The translations under genes and the position numbers were made by a program. The notes below the pieces were generated by a model, which saw only the letters and a program-made list of their open reading frames with translations, was not told the DNA's origin and ran no database searches. Source: Bradyrhizobium tropiciagri (GTDB lineage: Bacteria > Pseudomonadota > Alphaproteobacteria > Rhizobiales > Xanthobacteraceae). From it: a DNA stretch of 64,000 bases. The DNA is taken from assembly GCF_001189845.1 (NCBI RefSeq), contig NZ_LFLZ01000006.1:1-64000 (forward strand). The letters run 5' to 3'. Below are positions 8,129-16,769 of the stretch, in pieces (positions within the stretch are counted from its first letter, which is position 1; each line of letters begins with the position of its first letter).

Positions 8129-8174
8129 ATATATTACAAAAACATATTGCATTTTGAAAATTGTGTTATATATT
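8128..8174 (+). promoter_or_regulatory. Candidate paaA promoter/PaaX operator
   Basis: This is a strikingly AT-rich stretch in GC-rich surroundings. AATATATTACA (8128-8138) and TGTTATATATT (8164-8174) form an inverted repeat with a single mismatch. Between and over the right arm lie TTGCAT (8147-8152) and TATATT (8169-8174), 16 bases apart, a plausible promoter. GGGAGG at 8193-8198 is the ribosome site of paaA. Assignment to PaaX is inferred from position. Confidence 0.5.
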
Positions 8175-8204
8175 CCCGCCTAACAACACACCGGGAGGTC
8201 GGCC

Positions 8205-9197
8205 ATGTATACGCAGGCGCTCAACTCATCCGACGGCGACGATCGCGGCGTCGAGGATGTTGCCCGTGCCAGTCAGTTCCAGGCCCGCATCGATGCCGAT
8301 GAGCGCATCGAGCCCAACGACTGGATGCCCGCCGCCTACCGCAAGACACTGACCCGGCAGATTTCCCAGCACGCCCATTCCGAAATCGTCGGCATGCTGC
8401 CCGAGGGCAACTGGATCACCCGCGCGCCGTCGCTGCGCCGCAAGGCCGCGCTGCTCGCCAAGGTGCAGGACGAATGCGGCCACGGCCTCTATCTCTACGC
8501 CGCCGCCGAGACGCTCGGCACCTCGCGCGAGGAACTGGTCGACGCCATGCTCTCGGGCAAGGCAAAATATTCCTCGATCTTCAATTACCCGACCCTGACC
8601 TGGGCCGACATCGGCACCATCGGCTGGCTGGTCGATGGCGCGGCGATCATGAACCAGATCCCGCTGTGCCGCTGCTCCTACGGTCCCTATGCGCGCGCGA
8701 TGATCCGCGTCTGCAAGGAGGAATCGTTCCACCAGCGTCAGGGTTTCGAGATCATGGTGACGCTGTGCCGCGGCACCGTCGAGCAGAAGGCGATGGCGCA
8801 GAACGCGCTCGATCGCTGGTGGTGGCCGGTGCTGATGATGTTCGGCCCGCCCGACCAGGTCAGCCAGCACAGCGACACCTCGACCAAGTGGAAGATCAAG
8901 CGCTTCTCCAACGACGAACTGCGGCAGAAATTCATCGACGCCACCGTGCCGCAGGCCGAGTTCCTTGGGCTCACGATTCCAGATCCCGGCATGAAGCAGA
9001 ACGAGAACGGCAATTGGGTGCACAGCCCGATCGACTGGGACGAGTTCAAGCAGGTGCTGGCCGGCAACGGCCCGTGCAACCGCGAACGCCTCGCCGCGCG
9101 CCGCAAGGCGCATGAGGAGGGCGCCTGGGTGCGCGAGGCCGCGATGGCCTATGCCGAGAAGCGCAAGAGCCGCCAGCTCGCGCAAGCCGCAGAATAA
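8205..9197 (+). CDS. paaA: PaaA, phenylacetyl-CoA 1,2-epoxidase catalytic subunit
   Basis: A 330-residue di-iron oxygenase subunit of the PaaABCE multicomponent enzyme, which epoxidises the ring of phenylacetyl-CoA with O2. Ferritin-like iron ligands are visible in [13 protein letters not shown] and in [14 protein letters not shown], the two Glu-x-x-His pairs of this family, and the PaaA-specific segments [20 protein letters not shown] and [13 protein letters not shown] are present. It is the first structural gene of the cluster, behind an AT-rich promoter. paaB follows after 12 bases. Confidence 0.97.
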   Translation: MYTQALNSSDGDDRGVEDVARASQFQARIDADERIEPNDWMPAAYRKTLTRQISQHAHSEIVGMLPEGNWITRAPSLRRKAALLAKVQDECGHGLYLYAAAETLGTSREELVDAMLSGKAKYSSIFNYPTLTWADIGTIGWLVDGAAIMNQIPLCRCSYGPYARAMIRVCKEESFHQRQGFEIMVTLCRGTVEQKAMAQNALDRWWWPVLMMFGPPDQVSQHSDTSTKWKIKRFSNDELRQKFIDATVPQAEFLGLTIPDPGMKQNENGNWVHSPIDWDEFKQVLAGNGPCNRERLAARRKAHEEGAWVREAAMAYAEKRKSRQLAQAAE

Positions 9198-9209
9198 GGG
9201 AGGCTAGAG

Positions 9210-9497
9210 ATGGCCACGCCGAACGTTCCGCTCTGGGAAGTCTTCATCCGCAGCCGCAACGGCCTCGCGCACAAGCATGTCGGCTCGCTGCATGCGGCCG
9301 ACTCGACGCTGGCGCTGCAGGCCGCGCGCGACATCTACACCCGCCGCGGCGAGGGACTGTCGATCTGGGTGGTGCCGTCGAACGCGATCACCGCGTCCGA
9401 TCCCTCCGAGAAGGGCATGATGTTCGAGCCGGCGGAATCCAAGATCTACCGCCACCCGACGTTTTACGACGTTCCCGACGAAGTCGGGCATATGTGA
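9210..9497 (+). CDS. paaB: PaaB, phenylacetyl-CoA epoxidase subunit
   Basis: A 95-residue PaaB subunit, needed for assembly and electron transfer of the PaaABCE oxygenase. Recognised from WEVFIRSRNGLAHKHVGSLHAADSTLALQAARDIYTRRGEG and the end KIYRHPTFYDVPDEVGHM, which are strongly conserved in the family. GGGAGGC precedes the ATG. The next gene, paaC, is 143 bases away instead of overlapping, because a palindromic repeat lies between them. Confidence 0.95.
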   Translation: MATPNVPLWEVFIRSRNGLAHKHVGSLHAADSTLALQAARDIYTRRGEGLSIWVVPSNAITASDPSEKGMMFEPAESKIYRHPTFYDVPDEVGHM

Positions 9498-9506
9498 TTT
9501 TCACCC

Positions 9507-9608
9507 GTCATGGTGAGGAGGCGCGCAGCGCCGTCTCGAACCATGACGCTCCGATCGTAACCGCGACCATCCTTCGAGACGCCTACTGCTCAGGCTCCTC
9601 AGGATGAC
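9507..9608. repeat. Palindromic repeat, GTCATCCTGAGG family, copy 2 (inside the paa operon)
   Basis: A degenerate left end GTCATGGTGAGGAGGCGC is paired with a conserved right end, CATCCTTCGAGACGCC and CTCCTCAGGATGAC. It separates paaB and paaC, which elsewhere are tightly packed. Confidence 0.75.
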
Positions 9609-9640
9609 GTCGAGCAAGTGGATGCAGGTGGAATAGAAAA

Positions 9641-10417
9641 ATGGCAGTTGCCAACATCGAAGTCTCCGAAACGCCGCTGGTGCTCTACGCACTGCGCCGT
9701 GCCGACGATGCGCTGATCCTCGGCCATCGGCTGTCCGAATGGTGCGGCCATGCGCCCGCGATGGAAGAGGACATGGCGCTCGCCAATATGGGGCTCGACC
9801 TGCTCGGCCAGGCCCGCGAGCTCTATACCTATGCCGCCAAGGTCGAAGGCCGCGGCAACGACGAGGACAAGTTCGCCTATCTGCGCGACGTCCGGCAGTA
9901 TCGCAATCTGCTGTTGGTCGAGCAGCCGAACGGTGATTTCGCCCGCACCATGGTGCGGCAGTTCTTCTACGCGGCGTTCGCCGATCTGTACTGGCGCGCG
10001 ATGATGGCTTCCTCCGATCCGACATTTGCTGCGATCGCGGCGAAGTCGGAGAAGGAGTGCGCCTATCATCTGCGGCATTCCTCGGAATGGATCGTCCGGC
10101 TCGGCGACGGCACCGAGGAGAGCCATCGCCGCGTGCAGAATGCGATCGACGACCTCTGGGCCTATACCGGCGAGATGTTCGCGGTCGACGACGGCGAACG
10201 CGGCCTGATCGACGCCGGCATCGCGATCGATCCGGCAACGCTCAAGTCGCGCTGGCTGAAGACCGTGACCGGCATCGTCAACGAGGCGACGCTGGCGTTG
10301 CCAAAGAGCGATTGGATGCAGCAGGGCGGCCGCGTCGGCAGCCATAGCGAGCATCTCGGCCATCTGCTCAGTGAATTGCAGTCCCTGCAGCGCACCTTCC
10401 CGGGGGCAACATGGTGA
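9641..10417 (+). CDS. paaC: PaaC, phenylacetyl-CoA epoxidase structural subunit
   Basis: A 258-residue ferritin-like subunit, structurally related to PaaA but not holding the catalytic iron site; it pairs with PaaA in the epoxidase. Family segments are LGHRLSEWCGHAPAMEEDMALANMGLDLLGQAR near the start (residues about 27-60) and KSEKECAYHLRHSSEWIVRLGDGTEESH in the middle. The stop overlaps the paaD start (ATGGTGA), so the two are translationally coupled. Confidence 0.95.
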   Translation: MAVANIEVSETPLVLYALRRADDALILGHRLSEWCGHAPAMEEDMALANMGLDLLGQARELYTYAAKVEGRGNDEDKFAYLRDVRQYRNLLLVEQPNGDFARTMVRQFFYAAFADLYWRAMMASSDPTFAAIAAKSEKECAYHLRHSSEWIVRLGDGTEESHRRVQNAIDDLWAYTGEMFAVDDGERGLIDAGIAIDPATLKSRWLKTVTGIVNEATLALPKSDWMQQGGRVGSHSEHLGHLLSELQSLQRTFPGATW

Positions 10418-10914
10418 CGGTTGCGCTCAGCGATGCCGACCTGCGCCGGCGTGCCTGGAGCGCGGCTGCGCAGGTGGTCGATCCCGAAATCCCTGTTCTG
10501 ACTATCGCCGACCTCGGCGTGTTACGCGATGTCGCGGTCCATGACGGCCATGTCGAGGTCGCGATCACGCCGACCTATTCCGGCTGCCCCGCCATGAACA
10601 TGATCGCGCTCGAGATCGAGCTCGCGCTGGAGCGCGAAGGCATTCACCGGCCGAAGGTTCGCACCGTGCTGTCGCCGGCCTGGACCACCGACTGGATGAG
10701 CGAGGACGGCCGCCGCAAGTTGAAAGAATACGGCATTGCGCCGCCGCTGCCGGGCTCCTCGCGCCGCGCGCTGTTCGGCGAGCAGCAGGTGGCGTGCCCG
10801 CAATGCGGCTCCGTCGACACCGAGCTGTTGTCCGAATTCGGCTCGACCTCCTGCAAGGCGCTGTGGCGTTGCAAGAGCTGCCGTGAACCCTTCGACTACT
10901 TCAAGTGTCATTGA
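10411..10914 (+). CDS. paaD: PaaD, phenylacetyl-CoA epoxidase maturation protein
   Basis: A 167-residue protein with an N-terminal MIP18/DUF59 domain (VVDPEIPVLTIADLGVLRDV, TYSGCPAMNMI) and a C-terminal zinc-ribbon-like cysteine cluster (CPQCGSVD..., SCKALWRCKSCREPF). PaaD-type proteins act in iron-sulfur or metal assembly for the epoxidase rather than in catalysis. It overlaps paaC by 7 bases. The following 124 bases hold a GTCATTGCGAGC repeat before paaE. Confidence 0.94.
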   Translation: MVTVALSDADLRRRAWSAAAQVVDPEIPVLTIADLGVLRDVAVHDGHVEVAITPTYSGCPAMNMIALEIELALEREGIHRPKVRTVLSPAWTTDWMSEDGRRKLKEYGIAPPLPGSSRRALFGEQQVACPQCGSVDTELLSEFGSTSCKALWRCKSCREPFDYFKCH

Positions 10915-10943
10915 CCATGCCCGAGGCCGTCAAGAAGCACCCC

Positions 10944-11027
10944 GTCATTGCGAGCGAAGCGAAGCAATCCATGCTTCCGCGCTTGCGGACCGATGGATTG
11001 CTTCGTCGCTTCGCTCCTCGCAATGAC
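10944..11027. repeat. Palindromic repeat, GTCATTGCGAGC family, copy 1 (inside the paa operon)
   Basis: GTCATTGCGAGCGAAGCGAAG then CAATCCAT pairs with ATGGATTGCTTCGTCGCTTCG and CTCGCAATGAC. This is a second repeat family, also found at 16623 and 49415. It sits between paaD and paaE, 11 bases before the paaE start. Confidence 0.85.
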
Positions 11028-11038
11028 GGCGGAGATAG

Positions 11039-12121
11039 ATGATGTCCCTTACCCCGCGCTTTCACCGTCTCTCCGTCAGCGATCTGCGCCGCGAGGCGTC
11101 GGACGCCATCTCGATGACCTTTGCGATCCCCGCCGATCTGCAAGGCGACTACCGCTTCACGCCCGGCCAGTATCTGACGCTGCGCACCACGATGGACGGC
11201 GAGGAAGTCCGCCGTTCCTATTCGATCTGCTCCGGCCCCGACGACGGCGAGCTGCGCATCGCGGTGAAGAAGGTCGACGGCGGCGCGTTCTCGAACTGGG
11301 CCGCCGACGAATTGAAGGCCGGCGACGAGCTCGACGTGATGACGCCGACCGGACGCTTTGGCGTCGCCAACGCGCCTGGCGAGGCGCGGACCTATGTCGG
11401 CTTCGCCGCCGGCAGCGGCATCACGCCGATCCTCTCGATCATCAAGGGCGTGCTGGCGCGCGAGCCGGACAGCCGCTTCTTCCTGTTCTACGGCAACCGT
11501 TCGACCGAAGGCGTCATGTTCCGCGAGGCGCTGGAGGAGCTGAAGGACCGCTTCATGCAGCGGCTGTCGGTGTTCCACGTCATCTCCGGCGAGGAGCAGG
11601 ACATCCCGATCCTGCACGGCCGGCTCGACGGCGAGAAGGTGCGGGTGCTGCTGCGCTCGCTGGTGCCGGCCTCAACGGTCGATCATGTCTTCATCTGCGG
11701 CCCGGCCGCGATGAGCGAGACCATCGAGGCGACCTGCCGCGAGATCGGCATCGCCGACGAGTGCATCCATGTCGAACGCTTCGTGTCGGAATTCGGCGGC
11801 AAGCCGCGTCCGAAGGTCGTCGTTCCCGCCGGCGCGCCGCCGAAGGCGATTGCCGGACTGATCATCGACGGCAAGCGCCGCGAGGTGCCGGTGGCCGACG
11901 GCGAGTCGATCCTCGACGCCGCGCTGCGCGCCGGCATGGACCTGCCGTTCGCCTGCAAGGGCGGCATGTGCTCGACCTGCCGCGCCAAGCTCGTGGAAGG
12001 CGAGGCGCCGATGGATCTGAACTATTCGCTGGAGCCGTGGGAGCTGAAGGCGGGGTTCATCCTCACCTGCCAGGCCAAGCCGTGCTCGGAGAAGGTCGTG
12101 GTCGACTACGACCACGTCTAA
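11039..12121 (+). CDS. paaE: PaaE, phenylacetyl-CoA epoxidase reductase
   Basis: A 360-residue flavin/iron-sulfur reductase that passes electrons from NADPH to the PaaABC oxygenase. The FAD domain carries RRSYSICSGPDDGELRIAVKK (R-x-Y-S), the NAD(P) domain GFAAGSGITPILSIIKG, and the C-terminal plant-type 2Fe-2S domain CKGGMCSTCRAK with the fourth Cys in ILTCQAKP. GGAG lies just before a double ATG (11039 or 11042); either may be used. Confidence 0.96.
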   Translation: MMSLTPRFHRLSVSDLRREASDAISMTFAIPADLQGDYRFTPGQYLTLRTTMDGEEVRRSYSICSGPDDGELRIAVKKVDGGAFSNWAADELKAGDELDVMTPTGRFGVANAPGEARTYVGFAAGSGITPILSIIKGVLAREPDSRFFLFYGNRSTEGVMFREALEELKDRFMQRLSVFHVISGEEQDIPILHGRLDGEKVRVLLRSLVPASTVDHVFICGPAAMSETIEATCREIGIADECIHVERFVSEFGGKPRPKVVVPAGAPPKAIAGLIIDGKRREVPVADGESILDAALRAGMDLPFACKGGMCSTCRAKLVEGEAPMDLNYSLEPWELKAGFILTCQAKPCSEKVVVDYDHV

Positions 12122-12210
12122 TTCTACGCGCGCGTTGACACCCAAGGTGTCGCGCCCAACACTGACACCAAGAGGCCCATCGCAATGGGTCCGTGCACAG
12201 GGAGTTCGAT

Positions 12211-12666
12211 GTGAACGTGAAGGCCACGCTATCATCAGAGGATGTCGCCCGCGCCTGCGCGGATGCGATGTGGAAGGAAGACGACGCCAGCAAGGGTCTC
12301 GGCATGGAGCTTGTCGAGATCAAGCCGGGGCACGCGACGATGGCGATGACCGTGCAGCCGCACATGGTCAACGGCCAGCGCATCTGCCATGGCGGCTACA
12401 TCTTCACGCTGGCCGATTCCGCCTTCGCCTTTGCCTGCAACAGCCATAACGATCGCGCGGTCGCGGCGCAGGGCAACATCACCTTCATTCGGCCCGGCAA
12501 GCTCGGCGATCGCCTCGTCGCGACCGCGCGCGAGATCTCACGCAGCGGCCGCTCGGGAATCTACGACGTGCGCGTCACCGCCGGCGACAGCGTGATCGCC
12601 GAGTTTCGCGGACATTCGCGGGTGATACCAGGCACCTGGTTGCCTGACACCGACATCAAGGCGTAA
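12211..12666 (+). CDS. paaI: PaaI, hydroxyphenylacetyl-CoA thioesterase
   Basis: A 151-residue hotdog-fold thioesterase. PaaI hydrolyses ring-hydroxylated and stalled CoA intermediates of the pathway and so frees CoA. The catalytic region is NGQRICHGGYIFTLADSAFAFACNS with the conserved HGG and Asp of TLADSA. I chose the GTG at 12211 because GGAG lies six bases upstream (12201-12204); an in-frame GTG at 12193 would add six residues without a ribosome site. It is followed by paaK after 19 bases. Confidence 0.92.
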   Translation: MNVKATLSSEDVARACADAMWKEDDASKGLGMELVEIKPGHATMAMTVQPHMVNGQRICHGGYIFTLADSAFAFACNSHNDRAVAAQGNITFIRPGKLGDRLVATAREISRSGRSGIYDVRVTAGDSVIAEFRGHSRVIPGTWLPDTDIKA

Positions 12667-12685
12667 GGCTTCAGAGGAAACGTCG

Positions 12686-14017
12686 ATGGCAACGGCAAAG
12701 CTCAGGGTTAGTGACAGCGGCTATCGCGCCGAGCTCGATGCGGCTGAACGCGCCTCGCGCGATGAGATCATGGCGCTGCAGACCAAGCGGCTCGCCTGGT
12801 CGCTCAAGCATGCCTATGACAATGTCGCGCACTACAAGAAAAGCTTCGACGCCGCGGGCGTGCACCCGTCAGATTTCAAGCAGCTTTCCGACCTCGCCAA
12901 ATTTCCCTTCACGGTGAAGACCGATCTGCGCGACAATTATCCCTTCAACATGTTCGCGGTGCCGCGCGAGCAGCTGGTGCGGGTCCATGCCTCCTCGGGC
13001 ACGACCGGCAAGCCGATCGTGGTCGGCTACACCAGGGCCGATATCGACACTTGGGCCGATGTGATGGCGCGCTCGATCCGCGCCGCTGGCGGCCGCAAGG
13101 GCATGCTGATGCACAACGCCTACGGCTATGGCCTGTTCACCGGCGGCCTCGGCGCACATTACGGCGCCGAGCGGCTCGGCTGCACGGTGATCCCGATCTC
13201 CGGCGGCATGACCGAACGGCAGGTGCAGCTCATCAACGACTTCCGGCCCGACATCATCACGGTGACGCCGAGCTACATGCTAGCGATCCTTGACGAGTTC
13301 AAGCGGCAGGGCCTCGACCCGCGCAAATCGTCGCTGAAGTTCGGCATCTTCGGCGCCGAGCCCTGGACAAACGCGATGCGCGTCGAGATCGAGCAGGCCT
13401 TCGATATGGATGCCACAGATATCTACGGCCTGTCCGAAGTGATCGGCCCCGGCGTCGCACAGGAATGCGTGGAAACCAAGGACGGCCTGCACATCTGGGA
13501 GGATCACTTCTACCCCGAGGTGATCGATCCCCTGACCGGCAAGGTGCTCGGTGATGGCGAGAAGGGCGAGCTGGTGTTCACCTCGCTGACCAAGGAAGGC
13601 TTCCCGATCATCCGCTACCGCACCCGCGACCTGACGCGGCTGCTGCCCGGCACGGCGCGGCCCGGCATGCGGCGGATGGAGAAGGTGACCGGCCGCTCCG
13701 ACGACATGATCATCCTGCGTGGCGTCAACGTGTTCCCGACCCAGATCGAGGAAGCGCTGCTGGCGACCGATTGGTGCGGCGGCCACTTCGTCATCGAGCT
13801 CACGCGTGAGGGCCGTATGGATGAGATGACGGTGCTCGCCGAAGCCCGGCCGGAGAGTTGGGACGGCGCGGGGTTGACCGCGCATGCCGAGAAGGTCTCG
13901 GCCTTCATCAAGAACACGATCGGCATCTCCACCCGCGTCCGCGTCGTCGCGCCCGAGACGCTGGAGCGTTCGCTCGGCAAGGCGAAACGCGTTTACGACA
14001 AGCGGCCGAAAGAATAG
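12686..14017 (+). CDS. paaK: PaaK, phenylacetate-CoA ligase
   Basis: A 443-residue AMP-forming ligase that activates phenylacetate to phenylacetyl-CoA, the first step and the source of the PaaX inducer. The adenylate-binding loop is VHASSGTTGKPIVVGYT (about residues 96-112); GAEPWT and IYGLSEVIGPGVAQEC follow in the usual order, and the C-terminal hinge GRSDDMIILRGVNVFPTQIEE is complete. AGAGGAAA precedes the ATG. It is the last clear paa gene; paaF, paaG, paaH, paaJ and paaZ are not in this window. Confidence 0.96.
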   Translation: MATAKLRVSDSGYRAELDAAERASRDEIMALQTKRLAWSLKHAYDNVAHYKKSFDAAGVHPSDFKQLSDLAKFPFTVKTDLRDNYPFNMFAVPREQLVRVHASSGTTGKPIVVGYTRADIDTWADVMARSIRAAGGRKGMLMHNAYGYGLFTGGLGAHYGAERLGCTVIPISGGMTERQVQLINDFRPDIITVTPSYMLAILDEFKRQGLDPRKSSLKFGIFGAEPWTNAMRVEIEQAFDMDATDIYGLSEVIGPGVAQECVETKDGLHIWEDHFYPEVIDPLTGKVLGDGEKGELVFTSLTKEGFPIIRYRTRDLTRLLPGTARPGMRRMEKVTGRSDDMIILRGVNVFPTQIEEALLATDWCGGHFVIELTREGRMDEMTVLAEARPESWDGAGLTAHAEKVSAFIKNTIGISTRVRVVAPETLERSLGKAKRVYDKRPKE

Positions 14018-14049
14018 CCTTTCGCCCGCAATCCAAGAGGGCGCAGGGC

Positions 14050-15480
14050 ATGGCCGATACCAACGAAGCAACCGCTGCGGCGATCGTGGCCGACATCCGC
14101 GACGGCAAGGTGACGGCAGTCAGCGTCGTCGAGGCGGCGCTCGATCGTGCCGAGCGGCTCAAGCACCTCAACGCCTTCATCGTGCTCAACCGCGACGGCG
14201 CGCTGGCCGCGGCGCGCGAGGTCGATGCCGGGAAGCGGACCGGCGCGCTGGCCGGCCTTCCGATCGTGGTGAAAGACAACATCAACACGTCAGACCTTCC
14301 GACATCGGGCGGCACGCCGGCCCTGCAGCACGCCCGGCCCGCGCGCAATGCGCCGTCGCTGCAAAAGCTGCTCGACGCCGGCGCCGTCGTCATCGGCAAG
14401 ACCAATCTGCACGAGCTCGCCTTCGGCATCACCAGCACCAATCTCGCACCCTTCGCGGGACCTGTGCGGAATCCCTATGACACCAGCCGGATTCCCGGCG
14501 GGTCGTCGGGCGGAACGTCGGCGGCAATCGCTGCGCGGATCACCACCTGCGGCCTCGGATCGGATACCGGCGGCTCGACCCGCGTGCCGGCGGCGCTGAC
14601 CGGGACCGTTGGCCTCAGGCCTTCGGTCGGCAATGGCGGTGCCGAGCGGCGCTATCACGACGACAACCAGGTGGTTCCGATCAGCCATACCCGCGACACC
14701 GTCGGCCCGATGGGACGCACCGTCGCCGATGTCGCGCTGCTCGATGCCGTGATCACAGGCACGCCGCAGGCCGCAGCCATTCCGCTGCGCGGCGTGCGTC
14801 TCGGCGTTCCCGCCTGTTTCTGGAGCGGCCTCGATCGCGATGTCGAGGCCGTTGCCCGCGCGGCCTGCGCCCGGCTCACGGCGGATGGCGCGGTGCTGGT
14901 CGACGTCGATATGCCCGACCTGTTCGAGCAGAACGGCAAGGTGTCGTTCGTCGTTGCGCTGCATGAGCCGATCGCCGATATCCCGGCCTGGCTCGCCGCC
15001 TCCGGGATCGAGGGGATTACGCTGTCGGACGTCGCGGCCGGTGTCGCCAGTCCCGATGTCGTCGGCGCTTTCGGCGCCATCACCGCGGACGCCTTCGGTG
15101 CCGCCTATGACGATGCGATCAAGGTGCAGCGGCCGGCGCTGCAGGCGATCTATGCCGCGTATCTCAGCGACAACGGACTGGACGCCATCCTGTTTCCGAC
15201 CACGATCGCGCCGGCACCTGTCATCGACGAAAAGACCGGGTCCGGCGAAATGTCGGTCAATGGCGGCGAGCCGGTGCCGACCTTCGGCGCCATGATCCGC
15301 AACACCGATCCCGGCAGCAACGCCGGCCTTCCCGGGCTGTCGCTCTATGCCGGCATGACGCCTGATGGCCTGCCGGTAGGGCTTGAGCTCGACGGTCCCG
15401 TCGGCAGCGACGCCAGGCTGCTTGGGCTCGGTCTGTCGATCGAGGCGATTCTGGGCGCGGCCCCGCCACCGAAGCTCTGA
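14050..15480 (+). CDS. Amidase-signature hydrolase (indoleacetamide hydrolase-like)
   Basis: A 476-residue amidase-signature enzyme. The Ser-Ser-Lys triad is visible: Lys75 (VVKDNIN), Ser152 (GGSSGGTS) and nucleophile Ser176 (GSDTGGSTR), with the 24-residue Ser-Ser spacing typical of the family. The ATG at 14050 follows GGGCGCAGGG and lies 32 bases after paaK on the same strand, so it is probably co-transcribed. An amidase acting on phenylacetamide or a similar arylacetamide would feed PaaK; that is inference, as the sequence is also close to indoleacetamide hydrolases and mandelamide-type amidases. Confidence 0.88.
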   Translation: MADTNEATAAAIVADIRDGKVTAVSVVEAALDRAERLKHLNAFIVLNRDGALAAAREVDAGKRTGALAGLPIVVKDNINTSDLPTSGGTPALQHARPARNAPSLQKLLDAGAVVIGKTNLHELAFGITSTNLAPFAGPVRNPYDTSRIPGGSSGGTSAAIAARITTCGLGSDTGGSTRVPAALTGTVGLRPSVGNGGAERRYHDDNQVVPISHTRDTVGPMGRTVADVALLDAVITGTPQAAAIPLRGVRLGVPACFWSGLDRDVEAVARAACARLTADGAVLVDVDMPDLFEQNGKVSFVVALHEPIADIPAWLAASGIEGITLSDVAAGVASPDVVGAFGAITADAFGAAYDDAIKVQRPALQAIYAAYLSDNGLDAILFPTTIAPAPVIDEKTGSGEMSVNGGEPVPTFGAMIRNTDPGSNAGLPGLSLYAGMTPDGLPVGLELDGPVGSDARLLGLGLSIEAILGAAPPPKL

Positions 15481-15603
15481 CACCGTCGGCCGAAACAAGC
15501 CTCTTGAATTGATCGGTCAGTCGATTAGTCATGACGTGAGGCCGATTGGCCGCCACGATCCGCGCGCTTTGCGGCGCGCTTCACGACCAGGACTGGAATA
15601 TTC

Positions 15604-16616
15604 ATGCCGCCGGCCCAGCACGCAAACCGTCATCCTGTCGACGCCCGCTGCGTCCGCCTGCTGACGAAGGCGGAGGACGCGGCGGCGGTGGCGCTGGCGA
15701 TCGAGACGCATGTGCTGTCGCGCGGGGACAACGACGTCTTGATCGAGGTGAAAGCGGCGGCGGTCAATCCGTCCGATGTCAAGGCCGCGACCGGGCTGAT
15801 GCCCTATGCTGTGTTCCCGCGCACCTCCGGCCGCGATTATGCGGGCGTCGTAATCGATGGGCCTTCAGCCTGATCGGCCGTGAGGTGTTCGGCTCATCCG
15901 GCGACCTCGGCATCCGCCGCGACGGCACCCATGCCACCCATCTGGTTGTCGAGGCCGATGCCGTGGTGGAAAAACCCGCCACCATTTCCTGGGACGAAGC
16001 CGCCGGGATCGGCGTGCCCTTTGTCACCGCGATGGAAGGCCTGCGCCGCGCCGGCATTCCGAAGGCGGGCGAGACCGTGCTGGTGATGGGCGTCAACGGC
16101 AAGGTCGGTCAGGCCGCGGTGCAGATCGCGAGCTGGCACGGCGCACGCGTGATCGGCGTGGTGCGCAAGAGCGAGCCTTATGAGGGCCATAGCAATTCGC
16201 CGGTCGAGGTGATCGACGCTTCCGCTGTCGATGTTGCGACACGGGTGCGCGAGCTGACCGGCGGCAAGGGCGCCGACATCGTCTACAACACGGTTGGCGA
16301 TCCCTATTTCCAGGCCGCGCACAAGTCGCTGGCGTTGCGCGGCCGCCAGATCCTGATCGCGGCGGTCGACCGCATCGTCCAGTTCAACATCCTCGAATTC
16401 TACCGCGGCCAGCACACCTATGTCGGCATCGACACGCTCGCGCTGTCGTCGGTTGCGACCGGCGAGGTGTTGCGCGAGCTCACGCCGGGCTTTGCCAGCG
16501 GGCATCTGAAGCCGTTTCCGATCACGCCGAGCGCAATCTATCCGCTGGAGCAGGCCAGAGCGGCTTTCGTTGCTGTGGCAGGTTCGTCGCGCGACCGCGT
16601 GATTTTGCGGCCATGA
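15604..16616 (+). pseudogene. Frameshifted zinc-independent alcohol dehydrogenase/quinone oxidoreductase-like gene
   Basis: A medium-chain dehydrogenase is split between two frames. The first frame runs from the ATG at 15604 to a TGA at 15871-15873 and gives the N-terminal GroES-like part (DVLIEVKAAAVNPSDVKAATG...FPRTSGRDYAGVVIDGPSA). The second frame continues without overlap as LIGREVFGSSGDLGIRRDG and holds the NAD(P)-binding domain (VLVMGVNGKVGQAAVQIA) to 16616. One extra base near 15866-15871 (TCAGCCTG to TCAGCCCTG) would restore a 337-residue protein. The catalytic zinc ligands are not evident. Either a recent mutation or a consensus error; everything else is intact. Confidence 0.85.
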
Positions 16617-16622
16617 CCTGCC

Positions 16623-16748
16623 GTCATTGCGAGCGAAGCGAAGCAATCCATCGTTCCTCGCGTGCAGATGCAATGGAATGGATTGCTTCGTCGCGGAGTT
16701 TATCATCGGGCCGGCCGAAGGCCGGACCCGTTGGCTCCTCGCAATGAC
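16623..16748. repeat. Palindromic repeat, GTCATTGCGAGC family, copy 2, with internal insert
   Basis: Ends match copy 1 (GTCATTGCGAGCGAAG and CTCCTCGCAATGAC). Between TGGATTGCTTCGTCGC and CTCCTCGC sits an additional piece, about 16696-16735, containing GGGCCGGCCGAAGGCCGGACCC, itself a hairpin. A composite of two repeat types. Confidence 0.8.
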
Positions 16749-16769
16749 GAGAACTCTTGAGGAACTAGC

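Noticed and set aside
15500..15540. GATCGGTCAGTCGATTAGTC before the frameshifted dehydrogenase, considered as a TetR operator
   Set aside because: The two halves share too few positions when inverted to call a dyad.
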